Shown here piece by piece: positions 1-9,015 of a DNA stretch of 64,000 nucleotides. How positions within the stretch are numbered: position 1 is the stretch's first letter; every line of letters begins with the position of its first letter. The DNA is from Vibrio superstes. GTDB lineage: Bacteria > Pseudomonadota > Gammaproteobacteria > Enterobacterales > Vibrionaceae. The notes under the pieces were generated by a model, which made no database searches, was not told the DNA's origin, and was given only the letters and a program-made list of their open reading frames with translations. The position numbers and the translations under genes were made by a program. The stretch covers positions 1,059,893 to 1,123,892 of the forward strand of contig NZ_BCUR01000001.1 in NCBI RefSeq assembly GCF_003569005.1, read 5' to 3'.

Positions 1-813
1 GATGCTTCAGAAGTCGAGTCTGCAGTGGGTACCGATGCGTACGTAGGTGGCTTGCTTGATATGCGTGGTGGCCACATTCATCCGCTGAAGCTGGCACTGG
101 GTGAAGCGGCTGCATTTGTCTCCCTAGGCGGACAAATCTTTGAACAGTCAGCAGTAACATCCATTGAAAAGGGTGCAAACCCTATCGCTCGCACAGCAAC
201 AGGTAGCGTTAAGTCTAAGTACTTAGTTCTAGCAGGTAATGCTTACCTTGGCGGCCTTGCTCCTAACATCAGCAACAAAGCGATTCCTTGTGGTACTCAG
301 GTAGTTGCAACAGAGCAACTAACGGATGAGCAACTGAAAACCATCCTACCAAGTGATTACTGTGTTGAAGATTGTAACTACCTGCTTGATTACTTCCGTT
401 TGAGCGCTGACAAGCGTCTGTTGTTCGGTGGTGGTGTTGTGTATGGCGCGAGAGATCCAAAGGATATTGAGTCGTTACTACGTCCTAAAATGGAGTCGAT
501 CTTCCCGCAACTTAAGGGTGTTGGCATTGACTATCAATGGACGGGTAACTTCCTACTGACTTACTCACGAATGCCACAATTTGGTTCGTTTGCCGACAAT
601 GTTTTCTACCTTCAAGGCTATAGCGGCCATGGAGTAACTTGTACACATCTAGCTGGCAAGTTATTGGCAGAGGCTTTAACCGGACACGCTGAGCGTTTTG
701 ATGCTTTTGCAGCATTAAGACACCCATCATTCCCAGGGGGGCGCCACTTCCAGATCCCATTTACTGCAGTTGGTGCAGCGTATTACAACCTTCGTGACAA
801 ATTAGCTATCTAA
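1..813 (+). CDS. puuB: gamma-glutamylputrescine oxidase-like FAD oxidoreductase (5' end cut by window)
   Basis: The reading frame is open from base 1 (270 codons visible), so the N-terminal FAD-binding Rossmann part lies upstream. What remains matches the C-terminal half of DAO-type flavoenzymes, including the GYSGHGV motif near the end that closes over the FAD. Members of the PuuB group oxidise gamma-glutamylputrescine to the aldehyde, releasing ammonia and peroxide. The assignment rests on family resemblance and on the putrescine/GABA genes that follow 16 bases downstream. Another DAO-family amine oxidase cannot be excluded. The GTG at base 25 is internal, not a start. Confidence 0.75.
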   Translation, partial: DASEVESAVGTDAYVGGLLDMRGGHIHPLKLALGEAAAFVSLGGQIFEQSAVTSIEKGANPIARTATGSVKSKYLVLAGNAYLGGLAPNISNKAIPCGTQVVATEQLTDEQLKTILPSDYCVEDCNYLLDYFRLSADKRLLFGGGVVYGARDPKDIESLLRPKMESIFPQLKGVGIDYQWTGNFLLTYSRMPQFGSFADNVFYLQGYSGHGVTCTHLAGKLLAEALTGHAERFDAFAALRHPSFPGGRHFQIPFTAVGAAYYNLRDKLAI

Positions 814-829
814 GAAATAAGGACATGAC

Positions 830-1696
830 ATGATCAGAATCGTTAAGTTTGCAGCACTGCAGTTGACTAAAAGCTGGGATCTTGAGGCAAACCTTGAGAA
901 AGCAAAAGCCGCTATTCGTGAAGCCGCTGAAAATGGCGCAAATGTTATTGTGCCTCAGGAGCTATTTGCCGCACCTTACTTCTGTAAAGTGCAAGCCGCG
1001 AAGTACTTTGAGTTGGCTGAAGAAACTGACAAATCTCCCTTGATTGCAGAGATGAGCAAACTTGCTAAAGAACTTGGTGTTGTTATCCCGGTTAGCTACT
1101 TTGAAAAAGCCGGTAACTGCTTCTTTAATTCGCTAGTGATGATTGATGCCGACGGTGCTGTGTTAGAGAACTACCGCAAATCCCATATTCCTGATGGCCC
1201 AGGTTACAGCGAGAAATATTACTTTAGCCCTGGTGATACAGGTATGAAGGTATGGGATACAAAATTTGGTCGTTTTGGTGCTGGTATTTGCTGGGACCAA
1301 TGGTTCCCTGAGTTAGCTCGCACCCTTGCACTGCAAGGTGCAGAAGCGATTTTCTACCCAACCGCAATCGGTAGTGAGCCTCAAGATCCGACGTTGGATT
1401 CTCGTGATCACTGGCAACGTACTATGCAGGGACACTCTGCTGCTAACTTAGTACCAGTAATTGCGTCCAACCGCGTAGGTGTTGAACTAGATGATGGCAT
1501 CGAGACCACCTTTTATGGGTCTTCATTTATCACTGACCACACAGGTGGAAAGTTAGCTGAAGCGCCACGTGAAAGCGAAGCGATTATTTATGCCGAGATT
1601 GATTTGCAAGAAGCCACTCAAGCTCGTCATGCATGGGGACTATTCCGAGACCGTCGCCCAGATCTATACACAGACATCGCTAAGCTATCTGTGTAG
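830..1696 (+). CDS. aguB: N-carbamoylputrescine amidase
   Basis: 288-residue nitrilase-superfamily amidohydrolase. It converts N-carbamoylputrescine to putrescine, CO2 and ammonia, the second step of agmatine breakdown. The Glu-Lys-Cys triad is visible: Glu44 in PQELF, Lys117 in YRKSHIP and Cys154 in GICWDQWFPE. The length is typical of the family. A GGACATGAC sequence precedes the ATG. It lies directly before the agmatine deiminase gene, the enzyme that makes its substrate, and probably shares one transcript with it. Confidence 0.93.
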   Translation: MIRIVKFAALQLTKSWDLEANLEKAKAAIREAAENGANVIVPQELFAAPYFCKVQAAKYFELAEETDKSPLIAEMSKLAKELGVVIPVSYFEKAGNCFFNSLVMIDADGAVLENYRKSHIPDGPGYSEKYYFSPGDTGMKVWDTKFGRFGAGICWDQWFPELARTLALQGAEAIFYPTAIGSEPQDPTLDSRDHWQRTMQGHSAANLVPVIASNRVGVELDDGIETTFYGSSFITDHTGGKLAEAPRESEAIIYAEIDLQEATQARHAWGLFRDRRPDLYTDIAKLSV

Positions 1697-1706
1697 GAGA
1701 GTAACA

Positions 1707-2789
1707 ATGAAACTCACCACCACACCTAGCAATGATGGATACTACTTCCCTGCGGAATTTAAGGCCATTGGCGAAGTTTGGCTAGCTTGGCCAGAGCGTC
1801 GCGACAATTGGCGTGATAATGCATTGCCAGCGCAGAAGACCTTTGCGCGTATTGCCAATGCAATCTCTGAAGTAGTGCCCGTGAATGTAGCGGTCAATCA
1901 AGCGCAACTTCAGCAGGCTCGTGAATTACTTAAGCCGGAAATCGAGCTGTTTGAAATCCCTTTTAATGATGCTTGGATGAGAGATATTGGCCCAACAATC
2001 GTTGTTAATAGCGAGGGGGACCGTCGTGGCATCAGCTGGAAGTTCAATGCATGGGGTGGTGAGTATAATGGCTTATATGATGACTGGAGCCAAGATGATC
2101 TAGTGGCATCCGTTGTGTGTGATGCTATAGGCCTTGACCATTACAATGCGCCATTTGTTCTAGAGGGTGGTGCAATACATACCGATGGTGAAGGGACGCT
2201 TTACACCACCGAAGAGTGTCTTCTTAGCCCTGGGCGTAACCCTGAACTGAGTCGCCAGCAAATCGAGGACAAGCTACAGCAGTACCTTGGCATTGAGAAA
2301 GTAATCTGGGTGCCAAATGGCTTGTTCAACGATGAGACAGACGGTCATGTAGATAATCTGCTACATGTAATTGCTCCGGCTAAGGTTGTACTGAGTTGGA
2401 CCGATGATCCACAAGATCCGCAGTATGCGTTATCCCGTGAGGCTGAAAGATGTCTATTAGCTCAGCGTGATGCGAAAGGAAGAAACATTGAAATTATCCG
2501 CCTTCCTACACCGGGACCTCTATTTTACAAAGAAGAAGAGGCGTCGGGTGTTGAAGCCAGTGAAGGAATGACACGAGAAGCAGGAGAGAGGCTAAGTGCT
2601 TCGTATGCCAACTTCTTGATGGTCAATGGTCATATATTTCTGCCATTGCTTGATGAGTCAACAGACAAGGTAGCCATCGATATTCTGCAGCATGCATTGC
2701 CACATTATCGAATCGTCGGCATACCCTCAAGAGAAGTGCTATTGGGTGGTGGCAATATTCACTGTATTACTCAGCAAATACCAGCGTAA
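1707..2789 (+). CDS. aguA: agmatine deiminase
   Basis: 360-residue porphyromonas-type peptidylarginine deiminase family enzyme that hydrolyses agmatine to N-carbamoylputrescine and ammonia. Family landmarks are the N-terminal WLAWP, the NDAWMRDIGPT block, LEGGAIHTDGEGT, DETDGHVDN and the C-terminal GGGNIHCIT, whose Cys353 is the expected nucleophile. The frame is open further upstream, but the ATG at 1707 is preceded by GGAGAG ten bases after the aguB stop and gives the standard N-terminus. It sits between aguB and the aldehyde dehydrogenase gene. Confidence 0.94.
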   Translation: MKLTTTPSNDGYYFPAEFKAIGEVWLAWPERRDNWRDNALPAQKTFARIANAISEVVPVNVAVNQAQLQQARELLKPEIELFEIPFNDAWMRDIGPTIVVNSEGDRRGISWKFNAWGGEYNGLYDDWSQDDLVASVVCDAIGLDHYNAPFVLEGGAIHTDGEGTLYTTEECLLSPGRNPELSRQQIEDKLQQYLGIEKVIWVPNGLFNDETDGHVDNLLHVIAPAKVVLSWTDDPQDPQYALSREAERCLLAQRDAKGRNIEIIRLPTPGPLFYKEEEASGVEASEGMTREAGERLSASYANFLMVNGHIFLPLLDESTDKVAIDILQHALPHYRIVGIPSREVLLGGGNIHCITQQIPA

Positions 2790-2834
2790 CGATTGATTCA
2801 ATGCGCAAAAACAAAGGATTTAGAGGTTAGTTCT

Positions 2835-4262
2835 ATGCACCTTATTAACAATAAAAAACTGCTCTCTTTTATGGCCTCAGAGTCAGACAATAGCATTGCA
2901 GTTAACAACCCTGCGACTGGTGAGTGCATTGGTTATGCGCCAATCACGTCAAAAGATGAGATCCTTGATGCTATTGAACGCTCAAAACTCGCTCAGCAAT
3001 CTTGGGCGGAGCAGCCAGCAAAAGCACGCTCTGCTGTGCTGCAGCAGTGGTACCAATTGCTTCTGGACAATCAAGATGACCTTGCGCGCCTAATGACGCT
3101 TGAACAGGGTAAGCCGTTAGCTGAGGCTAAGGGTGAGGTGATGTACGGTGCAAGCTTTATCCAGTGGTTTGCTGAAGAAGCTAAACGCACCTATGGCGAG
3201 ACTATCCCAGCGCCAAGTGGAGACAAACGCCTTCTTACCATTCGACAACCCGTAGGTGTCACCACGGCGATTACGCCATGGAACTTCCCTATTGCGATGA
3301 TTACGCGTAAAGCTGCGCCCGCTTTAGCTGCGGGATGTAGCATGCTGATCAAGCCTGCTGAGGATACGCCACTTTCTGCGTTTGCTATAGCAGAACTGGC
3401 TTATGAGGCTGGCGTACCAAGAGATTTACTCATCATAGTGCTAGGTAAACAAGCGGCAGAAGTGGGCGATATATTTACTACTCACCCAACAATCCGCAAG
3501 CTTTCCTTTACCGGCTCTACACGAGTTGGTCGACTGTTGATGCAGCAAAGTGCTCAGGATGTGAAACGCACGTCTATGGAGCTTGGCGGGAACGCCCCTT
3601 TTATTGTGTTTGATGATGCCGATATTGATAGTGCAGTTGTTGGAGCTATGATGTCGAAGTTCCGTAATGCAGGACAAACCTGTGTCTGTGCGAATCGCTT
3701 TTATGTCCACAGCAAGGTCTACGATGCCTTTGTGTCTAAATTTGATGCTGCCGTTCGTGCGCTAAAGATTGGAAACGGTATAGAAGAGGGCGTCAGTATT
3801 GGGCCTGTTATTAATCAGGCAGCGAAAAACAATATCCAATCGTTAGTCAATAAGGCGATTGAGCAGGGTGCCGAACCTACTTCGAGCATTGAAGAACTGC
3901 CTGGATTGTATCTACAGCCTGTGATCTTGAAAAATGCTAAGCACAATATGGATATCGTCTCTCAAGAGATATTTGGCCCAGTAGCGCCGGTGATTAGCTT
4001 TGATACAGATGAAGAGCTCATCGAAATGGCCAACGATACGATTTACGGCTTAGCGTCATATTTTTATAGCCAAAACGTGCACCGTGTGTGGAAGGTAGCC
4101 GAAGCGCTGCAATACGGCATGGTCGGCATTAACGAAGGCATAATTTCTACAGAAGTCGCGCCTTTTGGCGGGGTTAAACAATCGGGTATTGGGCGTGAAG
4201 GTGGTAAGCAAGGAATTGAAGACTACATGGACATCAAATACCTCTGCTTCGGCGGCAATTAA
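2835..4262 (+). CDS. gabD: NAD(P)-dependent succinate-semialdehyde dehydrogenase
   Basis: 475-residue aldehyde dehydrogenase. Visible signatures are TPWNFP in the substrate/NAD region, the FTGSTRVG nucleotide loop, the general base Glu249 in MELGG and the nucleophile Cys283 in GQTCVCANR. GabD oxidises succinate semialdehyde to succinate, the last step of the putrescine-GABA route. Overall sequence is nearer GabD than PuuC, but gamma-glutamyl-aminobutyraldehyde activity is possible given the puuB-like neighbour. The ATG at 2835, after GAGGTTAG, is preferred to upstream non-ATG starts. The gap to gabT is 15 bases. Confidence 0.87.
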   Translation: MHLINNKKLLSFMASESDNSIAVNNPATGECIGYAPITSKDEILDAIERSKLAQQSWAEQPAKARSAVLQQWYQLLLDNQDDLARLMTLEQGKPLAEAKGEVMYGASFIQWFAEEAKRTYGETIPAPSGDKRLLTIRQPVGVTTAITPWNFPIAMITRKAAPALAAGCSMLIKPAEDTPLSAFAIAELAYEAGVPRDLLIIVLGKQAAEVGDIFTTHPTIRKLSFTGSTRVGRLLMQQSAQDVKRTSMELGGNAPFIVFDDADIDSAVVGAMMSKFRNAGQTCVCANRFYVHSKVYDAFVSKFDAAVRALKIGNGIEEGVSIGPVINQAAKNNIQSLVNKAIEQGAEPTSSIEELPGLYLQPVILKNAKHNMDIVSQEIFGPVAPVISFDTDEELIEMANDTIYGLASYFYSQNVHRVWKVAEALQYGMVGINEGIISTEVAPFGGVKQSGIGREGGKQGIEDYMDIKYLCFGGN

Positions 4263-4277
4263 TAAAGGGACAGAACA

Positions 4278-5555
4278 ATGACCAATCAACAGCTACACCA
4301 AAGAAGAAGCCAAGTTATCGCCAAAGGTATGGGCGCTGTATATCCACTCTATGTAGAGCGTGCTGAAAATGCACATGTGTGGGATGTAGAAGGGAATAAA
4401 TATATCGATTTTGCTGCTGGCATTGCTGTAACCAATACAGGGCACTCTCACCCTAGAATTACTGAAGCCGTAAAAAATCAGTTAGACAATTTCTCTCATA
4501 CTTGTGCCATGGTGACGCCTTACGCTCCCTTTATTGAGCTTGCTGAAAAGTTGACTCAATTAGTTCCTGGTGACTCAGAAAAGAAAGCGATCTTCTTGAC
4601 TACAGGTGCTGAAGCTGTTGAGAATGCGGTGAAGATTGCTCGTGCAAAAACTGGTCGTAGTGGTGTAATTGCATTCAAGGGTGGTTTTCATGGCAGAACC
4701 AATCTGACGATGGGACTCACGGGCAAAATTGCACCTTACAAAGCCGGCTTTGGTCCATTCCCTGGTGAGATCTTCCATGCGCCTTACCCGAATGCATTTC
4801 ATGGCGTTACTGTTGAGCAAAGCATGCAGGCACTGGAAGATTTGTTTAGCTGTGATATTGAGCCTTCTCGTGTTGCTGCGATTATTTTTGAACCCGTGCA
4901 AGGTGAGGGTGGTTTTTACAAAGCTCCGACCGAGTTTGCACAGGCACTGCGTCAGTTATGTGACAAACACGGTATTGCACTGATCGCCGATGAAATTCAA
5001 ACGGGCTTTGCGCGTACAGGTAAGATGTTCGCAACAGAGCATCTTGGAATTGAACCGGATATGATGACCTTGGCGAAGGGCATTGCAGGCGGTTTCCCTA
5101 TCTCTGCTGTAGTAGGCAAATCTGAAATCATGGATGCGGCGCAACCTGGCGGTTTAGGGGGCACTTATGCAGGCTCACCGCTGGCGTGTGTAGCTGGCTT
5201 AGAAGTACTGAAGATCATTGAAGAAGAAGACTTGTGTAATAAGGCGAAGGGTATTGGTGAGATAGTCAATGCTCATATGACCAAGCTTCAGCAGCAAGTC
5301 CCTTCTATCGGTGAGGTTCGTACTATTGGCGCGATGATGGCCGTTGAGTTTACAGACCCTAAAACAGGCGCCCCTCTTCCAGAAGTGACCAAAGCGGTCA
5401 TTGGCAAGGCTCAAGAAAATGGTGTTATCTTGTTATCTTGCGGCGTGAAGGCAAACGTTGTGCGCTTGTTGCCACCGTTGACCATAGAGTCAGAAGTGTT
5501 GGTTGAAGGCCTACAAAAGCTAGAGAATATTATTCTAGAAGTGACTCACTCTTAA
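4278..5555 (+). CDS. gabT: 4-aminobutyrate--2-oxoglutarate aminotransferase
   Basis: 425-residue class-III PLP aminotransferase, the usual GabT length. It transfers the amino group of GABA to 2-oxoglutarate, giving succinate semialdehyde for the gene upstream. The Schiff-base lysine is Lys267 in TLAKGIAGG, preceded by the ADEIQTGFARTG block whose Asp contacts the pyridine nitrogen. GAEAVENAVKIAR is the other family hallmark. The start follows AAAGGGACAG. It is the last gene of the polyamine operon and is followed by a strong terminator. Confidence 0.92.
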   Translation: MTNQQLHQRRSQVIAKGMGAVYPLYVERAENAHVWDVEGNKYIDFAAGIAVTNTGHSHPRITEAVKNQLDNFSHTCAMVTPYAPFIELAEKLTQLVPGDSEKKAIFLTTGAEAVENAVKIARAKTGRSGVIAFKGGFHGRTNLTMGLTGKIAPYKAGFGPFPGEIFHAPYPNAFHGVTVEQSMQALEDLFSCDIEPSRVAAIIFEPVQGEGGFYKAPTEFAQALRQLCDKHGIALIADEIQTGFARTGKMFATEHLGIEPDMMTLAKGIAGGFPISAVVGKSEIMDAAQPGGLGGTYAGSPLACVAGLEVLKIIEEEDLCNKAKGIGEIVNAHMTKLQQQVPSIGEVRTIGAMMAVEFTDPKTGAPLPEVTKAVIGKAQENGVILLSCGVKANVVRLLPPLTIESEVLVEGLQKLENIILEVTHS

Positions 5556-5582
5556 ATTGCCTTTTGCTTAACATTGTTGATT

Positions 5583-5611
5583 AAAGCCCAGTTCATAATG
5601 AACTGGGCTTT
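5583..5611 (+). terminator. terminator after gabT
   Basis: Inverted repeat AAAGCCCAGTTCAT / ATGAACTGGGCTTT with a very tight centre, followed by TTGTCTTT. It ends the polyamine operon and may also serve the convergent small gene. Confidence 0.85.
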
Positions 5612-5616
5612 TGTCT

Positions 5617-5865
5617 TTATGTCAGCGATGCGTTCGATATTGACGAAATCATCGCCTCTCTACGCACCTCTAAGATCTCTTCAATCATGGTACTTTTAGC
5701 CTTCATTCCAAAGTGGTTCGCATAGTTGTGGATCTTAGTTATCTCATCCGATTTTAGCTGGTACACCTCTTGTTTAAGGCGGGCATTGGCTTCGCTTTTG
5801 ATCAAACCTTGCTGCTGAAGTAGTTGAATAATTTGAGTATCTAATGGGTGTTTTTTCTTAATCAT
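5617..5865 (-). CDS. small basic hypothetical protein
   Basis: 82 residues starting MIKKKHPLDT, mostly predicted alpha-helical with alternating charged residues through the middle (EANARLKQEVYQLKSDEITK), which could form a short coiled coil. No signal peptide or membrane segment. I do not recognise a family. The upstream ribosome binding site is weak. It converges on gabT and stands alone. Regular composition and a normal start make a real gene likely, but its function is unknown. Confidence 0.5.
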   Translation of the reverse strand: MIKKKHPLDTQIIQLLQQQGLIKSEANARLKQEVYQLKSDEITKIHNYANHFGMKAKSTMIEEILEVRREAMISSISNASLT

Positions 5866-6225
5866 AGGGTTATTGAATCAAGTTATTAGAAGGTGAAACT
5901 TATCGTTCTTATTGTGTGTCAGGTATGTTAGGAGGCTTTGATTACACTAGTGTTGCGTTTTTATTTGCATCGCTCTATCTGCAGATTACGCTCACAAAAA
6001 ATCTAGAGGCTAGCTTTGCAGCGCTTTAAAAAGCACTGAAGCCTAATGGCAATTACCGTCGCAAGATAATGACTTAGATTGATATCTGATATAACTCGGC
6101 TTTGAATGATTTAGTCCTACAAAACGTATTCATTAACGGTAGAAGATATGGGGTAGTCTGAGTGAAATTAGAGCGATTTATAAGTAAATCGCTCTGCAGA
6201 CATACAAACATCTTAGGTATTTTCT
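5866..6225. other. intergenic region with leader hairpin
   Basis: About 360 bases without a gene. The only clear structure is a perfect 11-base inverted repeat at 6170-6195, listed separately. The region presumably holds divergent promoters for the small minus-strand gene and the lipoprotein gene. I cannot place -10/-35 boxes with confidence. Confidence 0.5.
6170..6195 (+). promoter_or_regulatory. perfect 11-bp hairpin in leader of lipoprotein gene
   Basis: AGAGCGATTTA / TAAATCGCTCT separated by TAAG, ending 30 bases before the lipoprotein start. There is no T-run after it, so a simple terminator is unlikely. A 5' UTR stem-loop or a dyad operator are the alternatives. Confidence 0.45.
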
Positions 6226-6582
6226 ATGAAATTAAAGGCAATGTTAGCGTCGCTTTTGCTCACGCTCGTGTTTACGGGATGCGCCAAAACCACTGTGGTA
6301 ACAAGCGATCAAGCATCAAAAATACAAGTACTTTATACGGTACCAAGTCAGCAGAATTATGAAGAATTGGGGCTAGTTTCAACCCAGACAGGACAAACCA
6401 TTTTTCATGACAGAAGCAATGAAGGCATGTTGATTAAGCTACAAGAAAAGGCTTATAAAATGGGAGCAGATGCCATCATAGTGCGATCGGTTGATGAGAG
6501 TACATGGGGCTTTGTTGGCGATAACAGCACAGGCTTTGAAAAGGGTAAGGCGACAGCGGTTGCGATTAAATTTAAATCGTAA
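6226..6582 (+). CDS. small outer-membrane-type lipoprotein, RcsF-like in size and layout
   Basis: 118 residues with a lipoprotein signal: MKLKAMLASLLLTLVFTGCAK, lipobox FTGC, Cys19 as the lipidation site. Lys after the Cys does not give the inner-membrane-retention Asp. The mature part has the GADAIIVRS and ATAVAIKF strands seen in small periplasmic alpha/beta lipoproteins of the RcsF/YbjQ type. I cannot prove that family, so no symbol is given. It ends at a bidirectional terminator facing the VOC gene. Confidence 0.65.
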   Translation: MKLKAMLASLLLTLVFTGCAKTTVVTSDQASKIQVLYTVPSQQNYEELGLVSTQTGQTIFHDRSNEGMLIKLQEKAYKMGADAIIVRSVDESTWGFVGDNSTGFEKGKATAVAIKFKS

Positions 6583-6596
6583 GCGAGAAGAAAGCT

Positions 6597-6630
6597 TAAC
6601 CGCCCAAAACATGATTGCTTTGAGCGGTTA
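6597..6630. terminator. bidirectional terminator
   Basis: Stem TAACCGC / GCGGTTA with a second inner pairing CAAA / TTTG. It lies between two convergent genes. Confidence 0.6.
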
Positions 6631-6634
6631 TACA

Positions 6635-7015
6635 TCAGTCCATAGAGTGCAAGCCAAACATGTTGCCTTCGGTATCTGTTGCTAGCGTCATGAATCCGTA
6701 TTCTCCAATGGCCATTTTTGGCTGCTGGATACTACCACCAGAGCTAACAACTCTCGCTTCCTCTATGGCGCAGTCTTCACAAGAGAAATAAACCAAGGTC
6801 CCGCCAGCACCGGCTGATACGCCATTCATCTTAGCTAGCGCACCTGTAGCGCCGTATTGCTCCATGTTAGATGGAAAGCCCCACATTTCAATCTCATTGG
6901 CAGCAGGGTTGTCCATTTTTTCTAACTGAACGTTAAACACGCTTTGGTAAAAAGCGATAGCTCGCGGCATATCATCAACATAGATTTCGACCCAAGCAAC
7001 GGGATTTTTAGCCAT
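6635..7015 (-). CDS. VOC-family glyoxalase/dioxygenase-like protein
   Basis: 126 residues starting MAKNPVAWVEIYVDDMPRA, with the start chosen by the GGAGATGGAGTC sequence upstream. It has the beta-alpha-beta-beta-beta vicinal-oxygen-chelate pattern: an N-terminal half ending YFSC and a second half ending EGNMFGLHS. One metal-ligand type Glu is visible in EIYVDD and one near ATDTEGN. The substrate is unknown. It is the third gene of a minus-strand group behind the aldo-keto reductase and the disrupted haem-binding gene. Confidence 0.8.
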   Translation of the reverse strand: MAKNPVAWVEIYVDDMPRAIAFYQSVFNVQLEKMDNPAANEIEMWGFPSNMEQYGATGALAKMNGVSAGAGGTLVYFSCEDCAIEEARVVSSGGSIQQPKMAIGEYGFMTLATDTEGNMFGLHSMD

Positions 7016-7257
7016 GACTCCATCTCCTATAACTGTGTTTGCGTTTAAGCTTATGCACAAGTTGGGAGAATGTCAGTGTTGAACTGGTTTAATCTGATGT
7101 TAGTGAGAATTGGCTTAACACTTGCTTTGCAAGGGCTTCATCGTCACTCTCAGAAAGCCCACTAATACCCACACCACCAATAACAGCGCCGTCTTTTTCT
7201 ATTGGCAGGCCGCCCATGAAGCCTGTGATCTTAGGATCTGTCCAGTAGCTGAGTTGT

Positions 7258-7273
7258 TTACCCGTTTCTCGAG
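7258..7273. repeat. 16-bp target-site duplication, left copy
   Basis: TTACCCGTTTCTCGAG, identical to 9016-9031 across the insertion sequence. Each copy lies inside the disrupted haem-binding gene. Confidence 0.85.
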
Positions 7274-7280
7274 TGTGATC

Positions 7281-7351
7281 ACCAAGCAATTCTGTCGTAC
7301 CTTAATTACCAAGCGACTTTGTCATTACATTAACTACCAAGGGATTTTGAC
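7281..7351 (+). repeat. three ACCAAG-type repeats at left IS end
   Basis: ACCAAGCAATTCTGTC at 7281, ACCAAGCGACTTTGTC at 7308 and ACCAAGGGATTTTGAC at 7336, spaced 27-28 bases. The right end carries two related units (GGGATCTTGACGG and ACCAACCGATTCTGTC, read inward). These are probable transposase-binding sites. Confidence 0.6.
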
Positions 7352-7408
7352 GGAACTCATTTAGCTTACCTTTTAAAGTAATTAATGGAGCTTTAGAAGG
7401 GGCGAAGG

Positions 7409-8929
7409 ATGTTCTATATGGATTCTAAATCCCAATTTACCGTCGATATTATCTGCAAAATCATCGATGGAAAAATCAGTATCAATAGCGCTACTACCTT
7501 GCTCAACAAGTCTCGTCGAACCGTTGAACGTTATCTCTGTCGATATCGGAAAGAAGGTATTCGCTTCATCATTCACGGTAATCGAGGGCGAACTCCAGCC
7601 AATAAGATCCCTGAATCGCTCAAGAAAGAAGTTCAAAGCCTCATACAAACTAAGTACTTCGATTTCAATTTGCAGCATCTTTCTGAAGTTCTCAAAAAGA
7701 ATGAAGGTATCGTCATTAAGCGTGAAACTTTACGCTCTTGGGCACACGATATCCATCATGTTAAACGTGCAAAGCGACGTAGAAGCCGCGTCAGAAAGTA
7801 CCGAGAGCGTATGGAGTTACCTGGGCTTATGCTTCAAATGGATGGGAGCCCTCATCGTTGGTTTGGGGATGAGAAATCTTGTTTGATAGCGATGATTGAT
7901 GACGCTACGAGTGATATTCATGCTCAGTTTTTTCCCTCGGAGACCACTGAAGGCTGCATGAAGGTGATGAGAGCTTACATTGAGAAGCGAGGGATATTTA
8001 AGACGCTCTACGTCGATAGAGCGGGCATCTTCGGTGGTCCCAAACGGAGCAACTTCTCGCAGATGCAACGAGCTTGTGAAGAGCTCGGTATTGAAATTAT
8101 CTTTGCTAACTCCCCACAAGGGAAAGGGCGTATCGAACGATCATTCGATACTTTCCAAGATAGGCTGGTACCAGAGCTACGAGTACGCAAGGTCACCGAC
8201 ATGGAGAGTGCAAATCGGTATCTACAAGAAGAGTTCATCCCTAATTACTGGGATAAAAAGGTTCGAGTTCAGCCCAAAAGTTCCCGCTCTGCTTTTAAGC
8301 GCTTACCTCCCAATTTAGATCTGAATGGCATCTGCGTACAAAAAGAATATCGAACAATACGACGTGATCATACGTTCGGCTTTAATAACAAAAGGTATGT
8401 CATCGATTCGCCCATTCGTTACTCTATTGAAAATCAAAAAATAGAGATCCGATGCCAGTTCGATGGCACATTCTGCGCTTATTTTGGCCACCGCCGATTA
8501 GATATCACGGAGTTGGTTGAGCCTCGTAAATGCAGTGAATATGGCAAAGAGGTTCAGCGGAAAATTGAAGCACTGGAACTCGTTGAACAGCTCGGCAGTA
8601 TATCTAAAGCCGCCCGTATCCTTGGCTGTTCTCGCCAATCGCTTTATACCTATCAGAAAATCATGGCAGAAGAAGGGCCTATAGGTCTGAAACGGATCAA
8701 TAAACCCCTCAAGCGCAACAAGAAGCGTATATCGGAGCATGCAGAAGACAAGATTATCGAGCTGACGCTACAGAACCCTTACTTTACATTGATGCAATTG
8801 ATGATGGAGTTAAAACAACATGACATCACCGTGAGTATCGGCACGATTAAAAACATCTGGAAGGAAGAAAACCTTAATACCAGAGAGCTTAGGATTAAAA
8901 AATCACAATCGCTGAATATCGAGGTTTAA
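7409..8929 (+). CDS. DDE transposase of the IS1202-like element
   Basis: 506 residues. An N-terminal helix-turn-helix (about 20-60, with SINSATTLLNKSRRTVERY) is followed by a basic stretch near 118-132. The integrase-core catalytic residues are Asp145 in LQMDGSPHRW, Asp203 in YVDRAGIF and Glu243 in GKGRIERSFD. A second helix-turn-helix lies near residue 400 (ISKAARILGCSRQSLY). The frame is intact, so the element may be active. The ATG at 7409 follows AGGGGCGAAGG. The gene opposes the haem-binding gene it interrupts. Confidence 0.9.
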   Translation: MFYMDSKSQFTVDIICKIIDGKISINSATTLLNKSRRTVERYLCRYRKEGIRFIIHGNRGRTPANKIPESLKKEVQSLIQTKYFDFNLQHLSEVLKKNEGIVIKRETLRSWAHDIHHVKRAKRRRSRVRKYRERMELPGLMLQMDGSPHRWFGDEKSCLIAMIDDATSDIHAQFFPSETTEGCMKVMRAYIEKRGIFKTLYVDRAGIFGGPKRSNFSQMQRACEELGIEIIFANSPQGKGRIERSFDTFQDRLVPELRVRKVTDMESANRYLQEEFIPNYWDKKVRVQPKSSRSAFKRLPPNLDLNGICVQKEYRTIRRDHTFGFNNKRYVIDSPIRYSIENQKIEIRCQFDGTFCAYFGHRRLDITELVEPRKCSEYGKEVQRKIEALELVEQLGSISKAARILGCSRQSLYTYQKIMAEEGPIGLKRINKPLKRNKKRISEHAEDKIIELTLQNPYFTLMQLMMELKQHDITVSIGTIKNIWKEENLNTRELRIKKSQSLNIEV

Positions 8930-9015
8930 GGCGAGAAGTATCAATCCTAGCTAGAATGAAAGAGCATGACAGAATCGGTTGGTACTTATCCCGTCAAGAT
9001 CCCTCAGTAATGACA

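Larger units (their letters stand above)
7274..9015 (+). mobile_element. IS1202-like insertion sequence, 1742 bp
   Basis: The ends are TGTGATCACCAAG on the left and, read inward, TGTCATTACTGAGGG on the right. They match at about 16 of 24 positions and are flanked by an identical 16-bp direct repeat. One transposase gene fills the element. The long target duplication and the DDE transposase fit the IS1202 family as I recall it, especially its subgroup with target duplications of about 15-18 bp. The family name is from memory; the boundaries are read directly. Confidence 0.85.

Noticed and set aside
7122..7364. 80-residue plus-strand frame across the left IS boundary
   Set aside because: It crosses from the broken haem-binding gene into the insertion sequence and is a chance frame.
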